Shown here: piece by piece, positions 1-9,205 of the stretch
How the letters are laid out: every line of letters begins with the position of its first letter
Numbering within the stretch: the first letter of the stretch is position 1
NCBI RefSeq assembly: GCF_008802365.1
Contig: NZ_VZQZ01000010.1
Span: 1 to 64,000, forward strand
Source of the DNA: Oryzomonas japonica
Lineage (GTDB): Bacteria > Desulfobacterota > Desulfuromonadia > Geobacterales > Pseudopelobacteraceae
DNA: 64,000 bases
Direction of reading: 5' to 3'
Notes under the pieces: generated by a model
Told to the model about the DNA's origin: nothing
Database searches by the model: none
The model's input: the letters and a program-made list of their open reading frames with translations, nothing else
Translations under genes and position numbers: made by a program

Positions 1-1
1 G

Positions 2-136
2 ACTGGTGCAGCAAAGGCTGACATCGAAAAGAATGAAATAACGGCAATGGTAACGATGTCGGTAACTATCAACAAGGCCGGGAAAACCTTTTTTCTAGCA
101 GTGAGGAAGTTTGTGCCGTTGACAGCAGCCTTTTAA
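2..136 (+). CDS. C-terminal end of an unidentified protein (cut by window start)
   Basis: An open frame enters from the left edge and runs 44 codons to a TAA. The visible C-terminus (ending LTAAF) is mixed polar and hydrophobic, with no recognisable motif. The frame has no start inside the window, so length and function cannot be judged. It converges with the minus-strand lipoprotein gene that ends at 191. It could be a chance open frame, because only 135 bases are seen. Confidence 0.35.
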   Translation, partial: TGAAKADIEKNEITAMVTMSVTINKAGKTFFLAVRKFVPLTAAF

Positions 137-190
137 TGGGTGACACCCTAGGTAGATTCCGTCAACATTCCTATTGTTCTCAAGAATCTA

Positions 191-1483
191 TCAAAAAGTA
201 ACGGCAGACTTGAGGCTGTCAATAGCAATTTTGTTCAGACGAATTTGATATGTTGGGCTGTAATCCTTAGTGTACCCCGAAGGTGTCCCAGGTGCAGCAA
301 CATAGAACGGCATGCCGCCTGCAATTGACCCATCTTTAAGCAGCACACCTGCATAAACATTACCATTGAGCTCATAAAAGGTGCGATATCGAGTACCTGT
401 TTCATTAATGATAGGGGTGGTTGCTATATATGTGTTTATCCCATTGATTATGGAGATATTGCCATTAGTCATATTGTAGGTTATGCCGTCTGAACTGCTT
501 ACGATTCCACCCGAAGTCATTAATGTAGTGATTGTGCTGTTAGTAGCTACAGGCGATGGCGTATTGCCAGTAGTGGTTGTATCCCAGTCTAAAACTTCAT
601 AGGTATCGCCTATGGTCGTTGCTGTAAATTTCATATACGCTGCACCGATTTTCCATGTCGCAGAAGGGGTGAGAAGGGAAGGATTATAGAAAAGCAAGGA
701 TAACGCGTGTGCTAAATCGGTCGGGGCCGAAACCACGGTGCCTGTCAAAGGAACTATAGAATAATTTGAGCGGAGGTCACTACATAGAGCTGTAATGCCG
801 TCTGCCGCAAGGGTGTCATATCTAACGCCAGTACCCTGATAGCTTACTTTTTGAAATGAGCTTGCATAAATTTGTCCATTAACAATATATCTTACTTTTT
901 TAGGCGTAATAACACTCAATGTATTTGCAATTGAGGTCAATGCCGATGAATTAAGTTGTTGGGTGCCATTGGTTAGAGGTGACGCTGAAATAGAAAAATA
1001 ATTTGCTTCAAAGTAATTGGTACCATTTTCCGGCATCCCAGTTATTGGTAGCAAGTAATGAAACTCATAGGCAACGCTTGGAGACAAGAAACAACTTTCA
1101 AACACTGCTTGGTCGGCGCTTAGAGTTGCCGAAAGAACAGCAACGACAGTATTATTCGCCGGACCCGTAGCGCTGGTCGGAACAGAAACAACAGCGCCAG
1201 CGGTTGTGTTGACTGTATTGTTATTTCCGTTTATCGTCAAGGCGCCAGATGTCATCTTGACTGTATCATAATCTCCGTTTATCGTGTTCACGCCGCCACC
1301 ACTGTTCGGAAACTGAACGGTTGCCCCAGAAGGCACATTAATTGTCTGGCCGCTTACTAACGTGATGGATTGCCCAGGAGAGAGTTGAGTTGGAGAATTT
1401 GAAATTGTGTTATTTGATCCCCCACCGCTACAAGCCATTACTGTTGCAGAAATGAGCAGCATTAAAACTTGCATTAATCTCAT
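191..1483 (-). CDS. Putative secreted lipoprotein, unknown function
   Basis: A 430-residue protein. The N-terminus is a short lipoprotein signal with the lipobox VMAC and a Gly/Ser-rich stretch after Cys18, so it is probably lipid-anchored in the envelope. Residues about 30-110 are rich in Thr/Asn/Gly with repeated INGN/VNT patterns, like short beta-helix or adhesin-type repeats. The remainder has no motif I recognise. The start is supported by a strong AAAGGAGGAAAAG ribosome site directly upstream. Its base composition is more AT-rich than the GC-rich genes to the right, which fits recent acquisition (inference). No operon partner is visible. Confidence 0.75.
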   Translation of the reverse strand: MRLMQVLMLLISATVMACSGGGSNNTISNSPTQLSPGQSITLVSGQTINVPSGATVQFPNSGGGVNTINGDYDTVKMTSGALTINGNNNTVNTTAGAVVSVPTSATGPANNTVVAVLSATLSADQAVFESCFLSPSVAYEFHYLLPITGMPENGTNYFEANYFSISASPLTNGTQQLNSSALTSIANTLSVITPKKVRYIVNGQIYASSFQKVSYQGTGVRYDTLAADGITALCSDLRSNYSIVPLTGTVVSAPTDLAHALSLLFYNPSLLTPSATWKIGAAYMKFTATTIGDTYEVLDWDTTTTGNTPSPVATNSTITTLMTSGGIVSSSDGITYNMTNGNISIINGINTYIATTPIINETGTRYRTFYELNGNVYAGVLLKDGSIAGGMPFYVAAPGTPSGYTKDYSPTYQIRLNKIAIDSLKSAVTF

Positions 1484-1526
1484 CTTTTCCTCCTTTCATA
1501 TTTAAATCTTAAGAAACCATGTGGGC

Positions 1527-1559
1527 GTCTACATTCCGCATTTTATGTAGAATGTAGAC
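1527..1559. repeat. REP-like palindrome
   Basis: A perfect 10-bp inverted repeat (GTCTACATTC and GAATGTAGAC) encloses a 13-base loop containing CGCATTTTATG. The same loop word occurs in the palindrome at 4763-4814, so the two probably belong to one family. It lies between two minus-strand genes. There is no T-run, so it is unlikely to be a normal terminator. Confidence 0.5.
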
Positions 1560-1670
1560 CTCACCCTCACGGCCTCTCCACCGCCACCGGAGTAAGCAGC
1601 ACCGTCAAGGCGGCAAAATGCTTTGCGTCACTGCGCGCGCTGGCGCAGAGTTTCCGAAGTTTCGTGCGGG

Positions 1671-1695
1671 AATTCAGGGGACAGTATACTTAATT
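1671..1695. repeat. Short repeat end abutting a stop codon
   Basis: The word GGGGACAGTATACTTAATT occurs here and its last bases overlap the TAA of the gene ending at 1694. From memory, the sequence AAGTATACTGTCCCC flanks REP-associated (Y1/RAYT) transposase elements in many bacteria. No transposase gene is present, so this would be an orphan element end. The assignment rests on recollection of the motif and not on a comparison. Confidence 0.3.
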
Positions 1696-2041
1696 ACCTC
1701 GCCTCTGGCGCCCGCTCATATGCAGATGCAAAATCCGCTGCCGACGGTGCCTTGTGCAACAGCCAATCTTCATTGAATACTTCAAGCTGAGCTTTCGGGA
1801 CATTTTCTGCCGCTATGAACCCTGTGCCTGGCAGTCCTGTTTGTCCGTTGACAACTAATGACGTTAGTGCGGGAAGCATATTTTCAGTACAATACTGTTG
1901 AATCGGCCTCAATATGTCACCAATGCCCGGTGTCATCATACCTGTTGCCCTGGCAATCAAATCATACGTGAGGACTTGGCGATTACGTGCCGCAAGAACA
2001 AGAATAGCCCACAGCTGTTGTGCTCTTTCTTCACGTTTCAT
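1694..2041 (-). CDS. Small conserved protein, possible winged-helix fold, unknown function
   Basis: A 115-residue protein; the ATG at 2041 is chosen because it follows the stop of the upstream gene by only 2 bases. A helical N-terminal half (LTYDLIARATGMM, then GIGDILRPIQQYC) is followed by LVVNGQTGLPGTGF. The pattern recalls the DNA-binding winged helix of the MGMT/alkyltransferase-like family, but the PCHR active-site motif is absent, so no methyltransferase activity is proposed. It is probably translationally coupled to the membrane protein encoded just upstream, suggesting the two act together. Function unknown. Confidence 0.65.
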   Translation of the reverse strand: MKREERAQQLWAILVLAARNRQVLTYDLIARATGMMTPGIGDILRPIQQYCTENMLPALTSLVVNGQTGLPGTGFIAAENVPKAQLEVFNEDWLLHKAPSAADFASAYERAPEAR

Positions 2042-2043
2042 AA

Positions 2044-2454
2044 TCAGGCCCCATGCCGGGAGAATGTTAAAAGAAGGCCGAGCACGGCGACCATTGCAAC
2101 AACGGCGGTCGTTGCGCTTAGCCACAGTGTTCGTACTCGATTGCTTTCAATACGTTGGATAAGCTGTGCGTTTTGGTCAGCGAGTGCCTTGATGAGTTCG
2201 GAGGATTCGCGCATTTGGCCTTGCAAATTGGCCACGGCATCTTCCAATGCGAGAGTACGGGCTTCTATCAAAGCTATGGCTTGAGGTCCGGGTGAAGTGG
2301 CTGATTGCACGTTTGAATCGGAAATCTCAGGAGGAGATGGTCTCTTGGCAACAGTGTTCCACAACTTTTTAGCGCCATCAACAACCTTGGGCGCATTGCT
2401 GATCACCTCAGACCAGGGAACATTTTTTAGTAGTGCAAGCCAGCCACCTGACAT
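2044..2454 (-). CDS. Small tail-anchored membrane protein with coiled coil, unknown function
   Basis: A 136-residue protein. Residues 1-35 form an amphipathic, Trp-rich segment (GWLALLKNVPW). A Pro/Ser-rich linker follows, then a probable coiled coil at about 60-105 (rich in Leu, Glu and Gln). A C-terminal hydrophobic segment at about 110-130 (TTAVVAMVAVLGLLLTF) is followed by a few basic residues, as in a tail-anchored protein. A good GAGGAGGGA ribosome site precedes the ATG. It is the first gene of a two-gene unit with the small protein at 1694-2041, and copy A of the promoter cassette (2548-2705) lies about 95 bases upstream. Confidence 0.7.
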   Translation of the reverse strand: MSGGWLALLKNVPWSEVISNAPKVVDGAKKLWNTVAKRPSPPEISDSNVQSATSPGPQAIALIEARTLALEDAVANLQGQMRESSELIKALADQNAQLIQRIESNRVRTLWLSATTAVVAMVAVLGLLLTFSRHGA

Positions 2455-2547
2455 TGGTGTCCCTCCTCAAATAGGAAAAAAATGTTGGGGTCACCGTTCA
2501 CCACAAAAGTGACAATCCCCGCCGTTCCCAATGCGCCGGCCCTCGTC

Positions 2548-2705
2548 TTTCTACACCCCCAAACCCCCAATTTCAAAGTAAAATCAAAGTGTTAATAAAA
2601 TTAACACAAAACCACCAATCCCCTTATCTCCCTGTTTTCACATTAAAAAGGGCACCCGAAACCTAGCCGGATGCCCTCTGTTGTGTCATTTTGATACGAA
2701 AAAAA
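2548..2705 (-). repeat. Terminator-promoter cassette, copy A
   Basis: Read on the minus strand: a conserved GTATCAAAATGAC block (2684-2696), a terminator hairpin, the inverted repeat GTTAATTTTATTAAC (2591-2605), a TTGAAA box (2571-2576), a 17-bp spacer, then TAGAAA (2548-2553). The same blocks at the same spacing recur at 5414, 7485 and 17903. The last boxes resemble -35 and -10 elements of a promoter for the two-gene unit starting at 2454. Confidence 0.75.
2645..2676 (-). terminator. Terminator hairpin in cassette A
   Basis: On the minus strand, GGGCATCCGG pairs with CGGGTGCCC (one mismatch) and is followed by TTTTT. It would end transcription arriving from the diguanylate cyclase gene. Confidence 0.65.
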
Positions 2706-2745
2706 CCGGCTGCCGCCTGGGATTTCCCTCAGGCCGCCCCATGGG
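2697..2745 (-). terminator. Possible terminator after the diguanylate cyclase gene
   Basis: Just before and overlapping the stop at 2729, the minus strand can fold GCCTGAGGG with the following CCCAGGC, then CAGCCGG and a run of seven T. The stem is short, and a second terminator in cassette A follows it. Confidence 0.4.
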
Positions 2746-4555
2746 CGGGCGTCGCGAAGAGCCGGTAGAACAACCAATCCGAACGCATCATGTGGCCAAT
2801 CACAACTTCATTGACCAAAAAGTCGATCAACTCTCCGGCCGAAAGCCCGGTTTCATCCGCCTGGCGCCGCAGCCTTACGGCGTGTTCCACCAGGAGCCGG
2901 TGCTGTTCGGCATGTTCGTCCACATCTTCGTAGCCGTGGCGGCGCAGGATTTCTTCCTCCTGGCTGAAATGCGTCGACACGTGCGCCAAAAGCTCGTCGA
3001 ACGCCGCGTTGAACAGCTCCGGGTCTTTATCCCGAAGGAGCGCCCGGGTGAACAGGGTGTTGGCCAGCCGGAACAGCTTGCGATGGTCTTCGTCGATGGT
3101 CGGTTCGCCGCAGGCATAGGATTGTTTCCAGGTTATCTGGATAACGGGCGGCTCCTCGGCCGTCCTGCCGCCTCTTTGCGGGAATGTGCGGACGCTGGGA
3201 GGAGCGATCAGTTCGACCCGGTTGCGCCCGCCGTCCTTGGCGCGGTAGAGCGCCTCGTCGGCCGTGCGCAGCAGTTTAGCCGCCTCCAACCGTTCGTCCG
3301 GCGTCATGACCGCGACGCCGACGCTGATGCTGACATGCCCCAGAGGCGTCTGCTCGTGGGGAATGGCCAGCGCTTCGACCCGCTTGCGCATCGTCTCGGC
3401 GAGGTACAGCGCGCTGGCGGCATCGGTGTCGGCGGCGATGATGACGAATTCCTCGCCGCCGTAACGCGCGGCCAGGTCGCTTACCCGCCGCGCTCCCGTC
3501 TGCAGGATACGGGCGATACTCCTCAGGCATTCGTCGCCCGCCTGGTGGCCGTACCGATCGTTGTATTCCTTAAAATAATCGACGTCGAACAGGAGCAGCG
3601 CCAACTGCTGGCCGGTACGGACGGCGCGCGCCCATTCGGTGTCGAGGGTTTCGTCGAAACAGCGCCGGTTGGCCAGATCGGTCAGCGCGTCCTGGAGGGT
3701 CAAGGCTTCCAATTGCCAATTTTTGGTGACGAGCTCCGCGCTCAGCCGCTCCAGTTGTTCCGTCTGCAATTGCAGACTCTTCTCGCTGTGCTGCAATGCC
3801 GCGACGCTGAGGGTAAGCTTGCGGGAGCCGAACCACAGCGCCCCCAGCCCGAGTATCCATGCCAGGCCGTGGCCGAGCATCCCGCCGATCACCTGCGGAC
3901 GGTTGGCCTCGACAATATCGCTGATCGGTACGGTCACCCCCATCCCGCCGCGAATATCCCCCACATGGTAGCCCTGGTGGCCATGACAGTGCAGGCAGTT
4001 TTTTTCCGTGACAGCCGCCCGCATCAGGCGCATGTAGGCACGCCCGTTGATCGTCTGGATCTCGCTGACCTCCTTGACTCCCCGCTCAAAGCTGCGCAGT
4101 GCCTTTTCCTCCCAGGGGTCCGGGTGGTTTGCGGGGTTCAGCGGGTTGAGGCTGGCCAGGTGGCCATACCCCCCGGCCTCGTTCGTGCCATTCAACTCAA
4201 AAACCTTGCGCACCAGATAGGTGGCGTTGACCAAGGTGAGCGGCTTGCCCGAAGGGGTGGCGATGTCGCGCTCCGGCACATGGCTGAGCAAAGGGTTGGG
4301 CTGCATGGCCGGGGTGACGGGCGCATAAATCCCTCCCTGTTTGGATACCCACTGGCGGTAGAGGACGTCGCGTTCAAAGGCGATCACCGCCTTGGATTTG
4401 CTGACCGCCAATAGTTGTTGTTCGCTCAGCCGGTAATACCACGCAAAGGAGCCGGCTATCACCGCCGTCCATATCAGCGCCGCTATCAGCGCGTACCGGC
4501 GTACCGATTTCACATAATTGCCGGACTGCTTCCGTTGTGTTGCAGAATCGCCCAT
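2729..4555 (-). CDS. Haem-sensor diguanylate cyclase with C-terminal hemerythrin domain
   Basis: A 608-residue inner-membrane protein likely to make c-di-GMP in response to redox or oxygen. A transmembrane segment at about 21-41 is followed by a periplasmic region resembling DUF3365/Tll0287-type sensors with one haem c site CLHCH at 187-191. A second membrane segment lies at about 222-243, then a coiled coil. The GGDEF domain (about 285-450) carries GGEEF at 366-370 and an intact inhibitory-site RVSD at 357-360, so an active, product-inhibited cyclase is expected. Residues about 476-600 form a bacteriohemerythrin domain with His491, the HF-x2-EE motif near 529-533, the H-x3-H motif near 548-552 and the late HMMRSD motif. 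Having a periplasmic haem sensor and a cytoplasmic di-iron domain on one cyclase is unusual. Confidence 0.93.
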   Translation of the reverse strand: MGDSATQRKQSGNYVKSVRRYALIAALIWTAVIAGSFAWYYRLSEQQLLAVSKSKAVIAFERDVLYRQWVSKQGGIYAPVTPAMQPNPLLSHVPERDIATPSGKPLTLVNATYLVRKVFELNGTNEAGGYGHLASLNPLNPANHPDPWEEKALRSFERGVKEVSEIQTINGRAYMRLMRAAVTEKNCLHCHGHQGYHVGDIRGGMGVTVPISDIVEANRPQVIGGMLGHGLAWILGLGALWFGSRKLTLSVAALQHSEKSLQLQTEQLERLSAELVTKNWQLEALTLQDALTDLANRRCFDETLDTEWARAVRTGQQLALLLFDVDYFKEYNDRYGHQAGDECLRSIARILQTGARRVSDLAARYGGEEFVIIAADTDAASALYLAETMRKRVEALAIPHEQTPLGHVSISVGVAVMTPDERLEAAKLLRTADEALYRAKDGGRNRVELIAPPSVRTFPQRGGRTAEEPPVIQITWKQSYACGEPTIDEDHRKLFRLANTLFTRALLRDKDPELFNAAFDELLAHVSTHFSQEEEILRRHGYEDVDEHAEQHRLLVEHAVRLRRQADETGLSAGELIDFLVNEVVIGHMMRSDWLFYRLFATPAHGAA

Positions 4556-4941
4556 ACCTCACCCGCTTTACCGCAAAGAAGAAGTCCCCGGTCCGCAGAG
4601 GTAACGCGGGGGATTGTAAAACCATCCACTCCATATCTCAAGAACGATTTCGTCCCTGGCCGGTTTGGGGGTTGTCGAGGAGCGCGGGAATGCCCCCTGC
4701 CGGCGCCGCTGGGGAAGGTGTCAGTTTAGAAAAGAGGATTATTCCGGGGAGCAAAGTTATCAGGGTGTCAGACCTACGCATTTTATATGTGTCAATTGTG
4801 TAGGTCTGACACCCCAGGTAAATTATTAGTATTTATAGATAACACCAGTGTCTTTACGTTGTGTAACAGCAAAGTTTAAAATGGGTGGCTTTAACATACT
4901 TACCTCCATTCTAAATCATTATGCCATCCAAATACCAAAAA
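4556..4941. other. Intergenic region with palindrome, no gene seen
   Basis: No plausible coding frame. The leader of the cyclase gene is GC-rich; the part beyond 4800 is AT-rich like the next gene. The main structure is the palindrome at 4763-4814. Confidence 0.6.
4763..4814. repeat. REP-like palindrome with GTCAGACCTAC arms
   Basis: Perfect 15-bp arms GGGTGTCAGACCTAC and GTAGGTCTGACACCC surround a 22-base AT-rich loop that contains CGCATTTTATATG. It is symmetrical without a T-run, and related words appear at 5592-5640 (GGGTCTGACAC, GGGGTCAGATCC). This is typical of mobile REP-type extragenic palindromes. Confidence 0.6.
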
Positions 4942-5343
4942 TCACAACATAAACGATTTAAAATAGTTGATATTTTTCTGGCTAATAATTTTAAAGCTAT
5001 ACGCGCCATTTTCAATCCATGAGACTGTTTTACCAATATTACTGGAAGATAATAAGTACTCTACTACCTCATCATGTGGGAAAAGATACCAAGCATTACC
5101 ATAAGGAAAACAAATATGAATATTTTTGCCTATGTATTTTTTGTCGATAGACATTCGACCTTTAAGCTGAATCTTAAGGAAAGTTTCCCCATCTATATGT
5201 TGAGCTATAAAATCTGCGCTTTGCCAATCATCACTTAGCCTGATTGAGGTGAAACCATAGTCAGCGAGGACCGCGGCCACTTTGTGAAAATTATAATTTT
5301 CCTTTTGGCGGGAATTCAGACTGTTGTATTTTATTTTTTGCAT
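4942..5343 (-). CDS. Small PD-(D/E)xK nuclease-like protein (tentative)
   Basis: A 133-residue protein beginning MQKIKYNSLN; the ATG at 5343 has an AAAAGGG ribosome site 5 bases upstream. Residues about 25-65 contain the order LADYGF, SADFIAQ, then FLKIQLKGR. An acidic residue followed by a Q-x-K strand is the skeleton of PD-(D/E)xK nuclease folds, and no other family fits. The coding sequence is clearly AT-rich compared with its neighbours, suggesting horizontal transfer. It stands alone; no methylase or antitoxin partner is seen beside it. Copy B of the promoter cassette lies 71 bases upstream. Nuclease activity is an inference. Confidence 0.6.
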   Translation of the reverse strand: MQKIKYNSLNSRQKENYNFHKVAAVLADYGFTSIRLSDDWQSADFIAQHIDGETFLKIQLKGRMSIDKKYIGKNIHICFPYGNAWYLFPHDEVVEYLLSSSNIGKTVSWIENGAYSFKIISQKNINYFKSFML

Positions 5344-5413
5344 AGTTACCCTTTTAGACACCCCGCAGGGGCTAGCCCTCCGTTCTCTCACAGCAACAGC
5401 GTACCGCCCTCCC

Positions 5414-5570
5414 CTTCTACCCCACCCAACCCCAAATTTCAACGTAAAATCAAAGTGTTAATAAAATTAACACAAAACCGCCAATCCCCTCATCTCCCTG
5501 TTTTCACATTAAAAAAAGGCACCCGAAACCTAGCCGGATGCCTTTCATTGCGTCATTTTGATACATAAAA
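5414..5570 (-). repeat. Terminator-promoter cassette, copy B
   Basis: Same order as copy A on the minus strand: GTATCAAAATGAC (5552-5564), terminator hairpin (5511-5542), inverted repeat GTTAATTTTATTAAC (5457-5471), TTGAAA (5437-5442), 17 bp, TAGAAG (5414-5419). Copies A and B are almost identical over about 150 bases. It stands upstream of the nuclease-like gene. Confidence 0.8.
5511..5542 (-). terminator. Terminator hairpin in cassette B
   Basis: Minus strand: GGCATCCGG, loop, then CGGGTGCC followed by seven T. It would stop transcripts from the chemoreceptor gene. Confidence 0.65.
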
Positions 5571-5702
5571 AGTTTACAGGGGCACGGGATCGGGTCTGAC
5601 ACGCGCTTTTTTTGCCCCGCTGAATCCTTCCGGGGTCAGATCCGCGCCTATGACAATTTCAGCCTTTCGTCACGATCCCCGACAGAGCCCCTGTTTCCTT
5701 GC

Positions 5703-7325
5703 TTACAGCCTGAACTGCTGCACCAGCCGCTGCAACTCCTCTGCATTGCCCCGCAACTGCGCCGATGCCGTGGCCGATTCCTGCGCGCCGAGGGAGGTCT
5801 CCTGCACCACTGCGGTGATCTGCTGCATGTTGCTGGAGATCTCGCTGGTCGTGGCGGTCTGCTGCTCGGCTGCCGTGGCGATCTGGCCGACCTGCATGGC
5901 CACGTCGTTGACCTGCTCCAGGATATCCCGCAGCGCCTCGCCGGAACGGGCCGCCTCCATGGTGCCGGCCTCCACCTGGTTCACTCCCTGCTCCATGGCG
6001 CTCACGGCGCCTTTGGTTTCGCTCTGGATGGCCTTGATCATCACGTCGATCTCGCGGGTGGCGCGGGTGGTGCGTTCGGCCAGGGCGCGCACCTCGTCGG
6101 CAACGACCGCGAAGCCCCGCCCCTGCTCACCGGCGCGGGCCGCTTCAATGGCGGCGTTCAGGGCCAGAAGGTTGGTCTGGTCGGCAATATCCTCGATAGT
6201 GCCGATGATGGCGCCGATCTGGTCGCTGCGCGCCCCCAGGTTTTCCACGGTTCTGGCCGACTCCTGCACCTTCTCGGCGATCTGCCCCATGACCGCCACG
6301 GTCTTCTCGACTACCGCTGCGCCGTTTTCGGCCGACTGGGAGGCCCGTTGCGCCCCTTCGGCGGCAAGCTGGCAGTTCCGGGCGATATCCCCCGATGTGG
6401 CCGACATCTCTTCGCCGGCCGTGGCCACGGTGCCGACCTGGACGGCGACCTCCTCGGAGCCGCTGGCGATGCGCTCCGCGGTGGAATGCAGTTGACCGGA
6501 GGCAGCGGCAACCTGGGCCGACGTGCTGGACAGTTTACTGATGATGTTGTGCAGGTTTTCGATCATATGTTTTGCCGATTCGTTGAGCTGGCCGATTTCA
6601 TCCTTGCGATCGACAACGACTGCCACCTTCAGGTCCCCGTCCGCGATGCTCCGGTTGACCTGCACCGCATGACTAAGGGGCAGGGTAATGCTGCGGGCGG
6701 TCACGAAGCCGATCAGCGCGGCGACAAGCAGCGAGACCGCGACAACGATGATGATCTCCAGTCGAGCCGACCGGTAGGTTTCCTTCACCGCATCACCCGA
6801 TTTGCTCATCTCCCTGGCCTGGAAGTCGATCATTTTGTTGAGCGAATCCAGATAGTCATTCTGGACCGGTTGCAGCTTTGTCAGCAGCAGCTTTCCGGCT
6901 TCGGCCTTGTTGTTGGCGTCAAGCAATTCGAAGATCTCATTCTGCGCTGCGTTATATGGCGTCTTGGCGTTTTTGATCGCCTGGAGCAGCGTCTTGTCTT
7001 CGCCGCTGTCTATCGCCTTGTCGAGCTGTTCAAAAAAGCCGGCGTTCTCTTTTTTAGCTTTCTTGATCTGTTCAAGGCCGTTTTTCAGCGTGGCAGGGTC
7101 TTCCGAGATAATGGCGTCTCTCATGAGACGCGTTATCAGGTTGGTATTGTCCTTGATAACATGGATCGCGACCGTCTTTTGCCACCTGTTGTCGGTAATG
7201 ACATGCACCTTGTCGTTGATGCGGGTGAAACCGTTCAGGGCAATCCCGCTGATCACGACCATAATCAGCAGCATCACGGAAAAACCGAGGGCCAGCCGGG
7301 CACTGATCTTCAAATCTGACAGCAT
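5703..7325 (-). CDS. Methyl-accepting chemotaxis protein
   Basis: A 540-residue chemoreceptor. The ATG at 7325 is chosen because AAGGAGAG lies 8 bases upstream. A first membrane helix (about 10-30) is followed by a mostly helical periplasmic region of about 150 residues with an ITRLMRDA motif, fitting the four-helix-bundle (4HB_MCP) sensor class. A second membrane helix (about 182-205), a HAMP domain and the long cytoplasmic signalling coiled coil follow, with the highly conserved hairpin tip around [20 protein letters not shown]. The protein ends in QFRL, with no CheR-tethering pentapeptide. No che genes are adjacent. Cassette C lies 160 bases upstream and is the likely promoter. Confidence 0.95.
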   Translation of the reverse strand: MLSDLKISARLALGFSVMLLIMVVISGIALNGFTRINDKVHVITDNRWQKTVAIHVIKDNTNLITRLMRDAIISEDPATLKNGLEQIKKAKKENAGFFEQLDKAIDSGEDKTLLQAIKNAKTPYNAAQNEIFELLDANNKAEAGKLLLTKLQPVQNDYLDSLNKMIDFQAREMSKSGDAVKETYRSARLEIIIVVAVSLLVAALIGFVTARSITLPLSHAVQVNRSIADGDLKVAVVVDRKDEIGQLNESAKHMIENLHNIISKLSSTSAQVAAASGQLHSTAERIASGSEEVAVQVGTVATAGEEMSATSGDIARNCQLAAEGAQRASQSAENGAAVVEKTVAVMGQIAEKVQESARTVENLGARSDQIGAIIGTIEDIADQTNLLALNAAIEAARAGEQGRGFAVVADEVRALAERTTRATREIDVMIKAIQSETKGAVSAMEQGVNQVEAGTMEAARSGEALRDILEQVNDVAMQVGQIATAAEQQTATTSEISSNMQQITAVVQETSLGAQESATASAQLRGNAEELQRLVQQFRL

Positions 7326-7484
7326 GCTACACTCTCCTTTTTTTTGCTTCATGGGATACAATAGACAGATAATAATGGACGTAATAGGAATGTTTATCGA
7401 TTAACGAGAGCGTTGGGGGGATCGATCCTCCATTCTGCGGCATGATACGTAGAGCAAGCTCCATCTGATAAAACCTGCTTCCCC

Positions 7485-7640
7485 CTTCTACCTTACCCGA
7501 AACCAAATTTCAATGTAATTTCAGAATGTTAAAAAATTTAAACGGGCACGCCCCTTATCCCCTTGTTTTCGCGTAAAAAAAAGGCACCCGGAACGTGGCC
7601 GGATGCCTTTCATGGTGCCATGGTAATACGAAAAAAGTTT
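7485..7640 (-). repeat. Terminator-promoter cassette, copy C
   Basis: Minus strand: terminator hairpin (7575-7607), a variant inverted repeat GTTTAAATTTTTTAAC (7528-7543), TTGAAA (7508-7513), 17 bp, TAGAAG (7485-7490). The GTATCAAAATGAC block has drifted to a form like GTATTACCATGGC. It lies upstream of the chemoreceptor gene. Confidence 0.75.
7575..7607 (-). terminator. Terminator hairpin in cassette C
   Basis: Minus strand: GGCATCCGGCC, loop, CCGGGTGCC and eight T. It would end transcripts from qorB. A second GC hairpin (GGCGGCC/GGCCGCC, about 7684-7702) lies just after the qorB stop. Confidence 0.65.
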
Positions 7641-7716
7641 TACCGCCGCCTGCTCCCCGACTTTCCCTCAAGAAGCACGCAAGGCGGCCGCTTGGCCGCC
7701 CTCCCCTGATTCTCTC

Positions 7717-8565
<849 letters not shown>

Positions 8566-8624
8566 GACCAAACTCCTTTCAACGGTGATTGCTGTATTGT
8601 ATGGATGCATTATATCAGTTATAA

Positions 8625-8640
8625 TTACTTTTAGTAAGTA
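8625..8640. promoter_or_regulatory. Probable HxlR operator between qorB and its regulator
   Basis: TTACTTTTAGTAAGTA contains the inverted repeat TTACT-N3-AGTAA and lies in the short divergent promoter region. HxlR-family regulators bind such sites next to their own genes, so it probably controls both directions. Confidence 0.55.
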
Positions 8641-8660
8641 CGCACAAAAAGGTAAGTGCC

Positions 8661-9044
8661 ATGACGAAAACCAAAACCCCAAAACTCTCCGAACTGCTGC
8701 GGCGCGGGGAGATCTTTGCCGTCGAATGCCCCTCGCGGGAAATCCTCAAACACGTCACCAGCCGCTGGGGCGTGCTGGTGCTGGTGGCCCTGATGGAGGG
8801 CACGCACCGCTTCAGCGATCTGCGGCGCAAGGTGGGCGGGGTCAGCGAGAAGATGCTGGCGCAGACGCTGCAATGCCTGGAAAAGGACGGCTTCATCCAC
8901 CGGGTGTCCCTGCCGGTCGTGCCGCCCCATGTGGAATATTCCCTGACGCCCCTGGGAGCGGAGATCGGCCGCAAGGTGGAGTCGTTGGCCGATTGGATAG
9001 AGATCAACCTGCCGACGATTCTGGCGGCGCAGCGGGCAGGGTAA
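8661..9044 (+). CDS. HxlR-family regulator, QorR/YtfH type
   Basis: A 127-residue winged-helix regulator. The stretches CPSREILKHVTSRWG, THRFSDLRRK, GVSEKMLAQTLQ and PPHVEYSLTPLG match the YtfH/QorR type. The single Cys23 just before the conserved PSRE is the position where redox-sensing members carry their reactive thiol. It is expected to repress the divergent qorB until oxidised by quinones or similar stress (inference from homologues). A GGTAAGTG site precedes the start. Confidence 0.92.
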   Translation: MTKTKTPKLSELLRRGEIFAVECPSREILKHVTSRWGVLVLVALMEGTHRFSDLRRKVGGVSEKMLAQTLQCLEKDGFIHRVSLPVVPPHVEYSLTPLGAEIGRKVESLADWIEINLPTILAAQRAG

Positions 9045-9093
9045 CGGGGCCTGCCCCCCGCATTCCCCCTCTTTTCTTGTTGGTCTCGCAGAC

Positions 9094-9113
9094 CATACCC
9101 CATATGGGGTATG
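9094..9113. promoter_or_regulatory. Perfect 20-bp palindrome, possible operator
   Basis: CATACCCCATATGGGGTATG is fully symmetrical. G/C tracts set in AT-flanked arms resemble operators of CsoR/RcnR/FrmR-type repressors, but no such gene is nearby. It lies 110 bases upstream of a sigma54-type promoter. Confidence 0.4.
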
Positions 9114-9205
9114 CACAGGACGATTTGCGGTGGCCGCAAGCCGGGCGCAACCGGGACAAAAAAACTAATTCCAAACATATCGGTATGTTAACTTAACCGT
9201 CGTAG

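Noticed and set aside
2681-4414. A 577-codon open frame on the plus strand opposite the diguanylate cyclase
   Set aside because: No domain, no ribosome site, and the minus-strand product is an unambiguous sensor cyclase.
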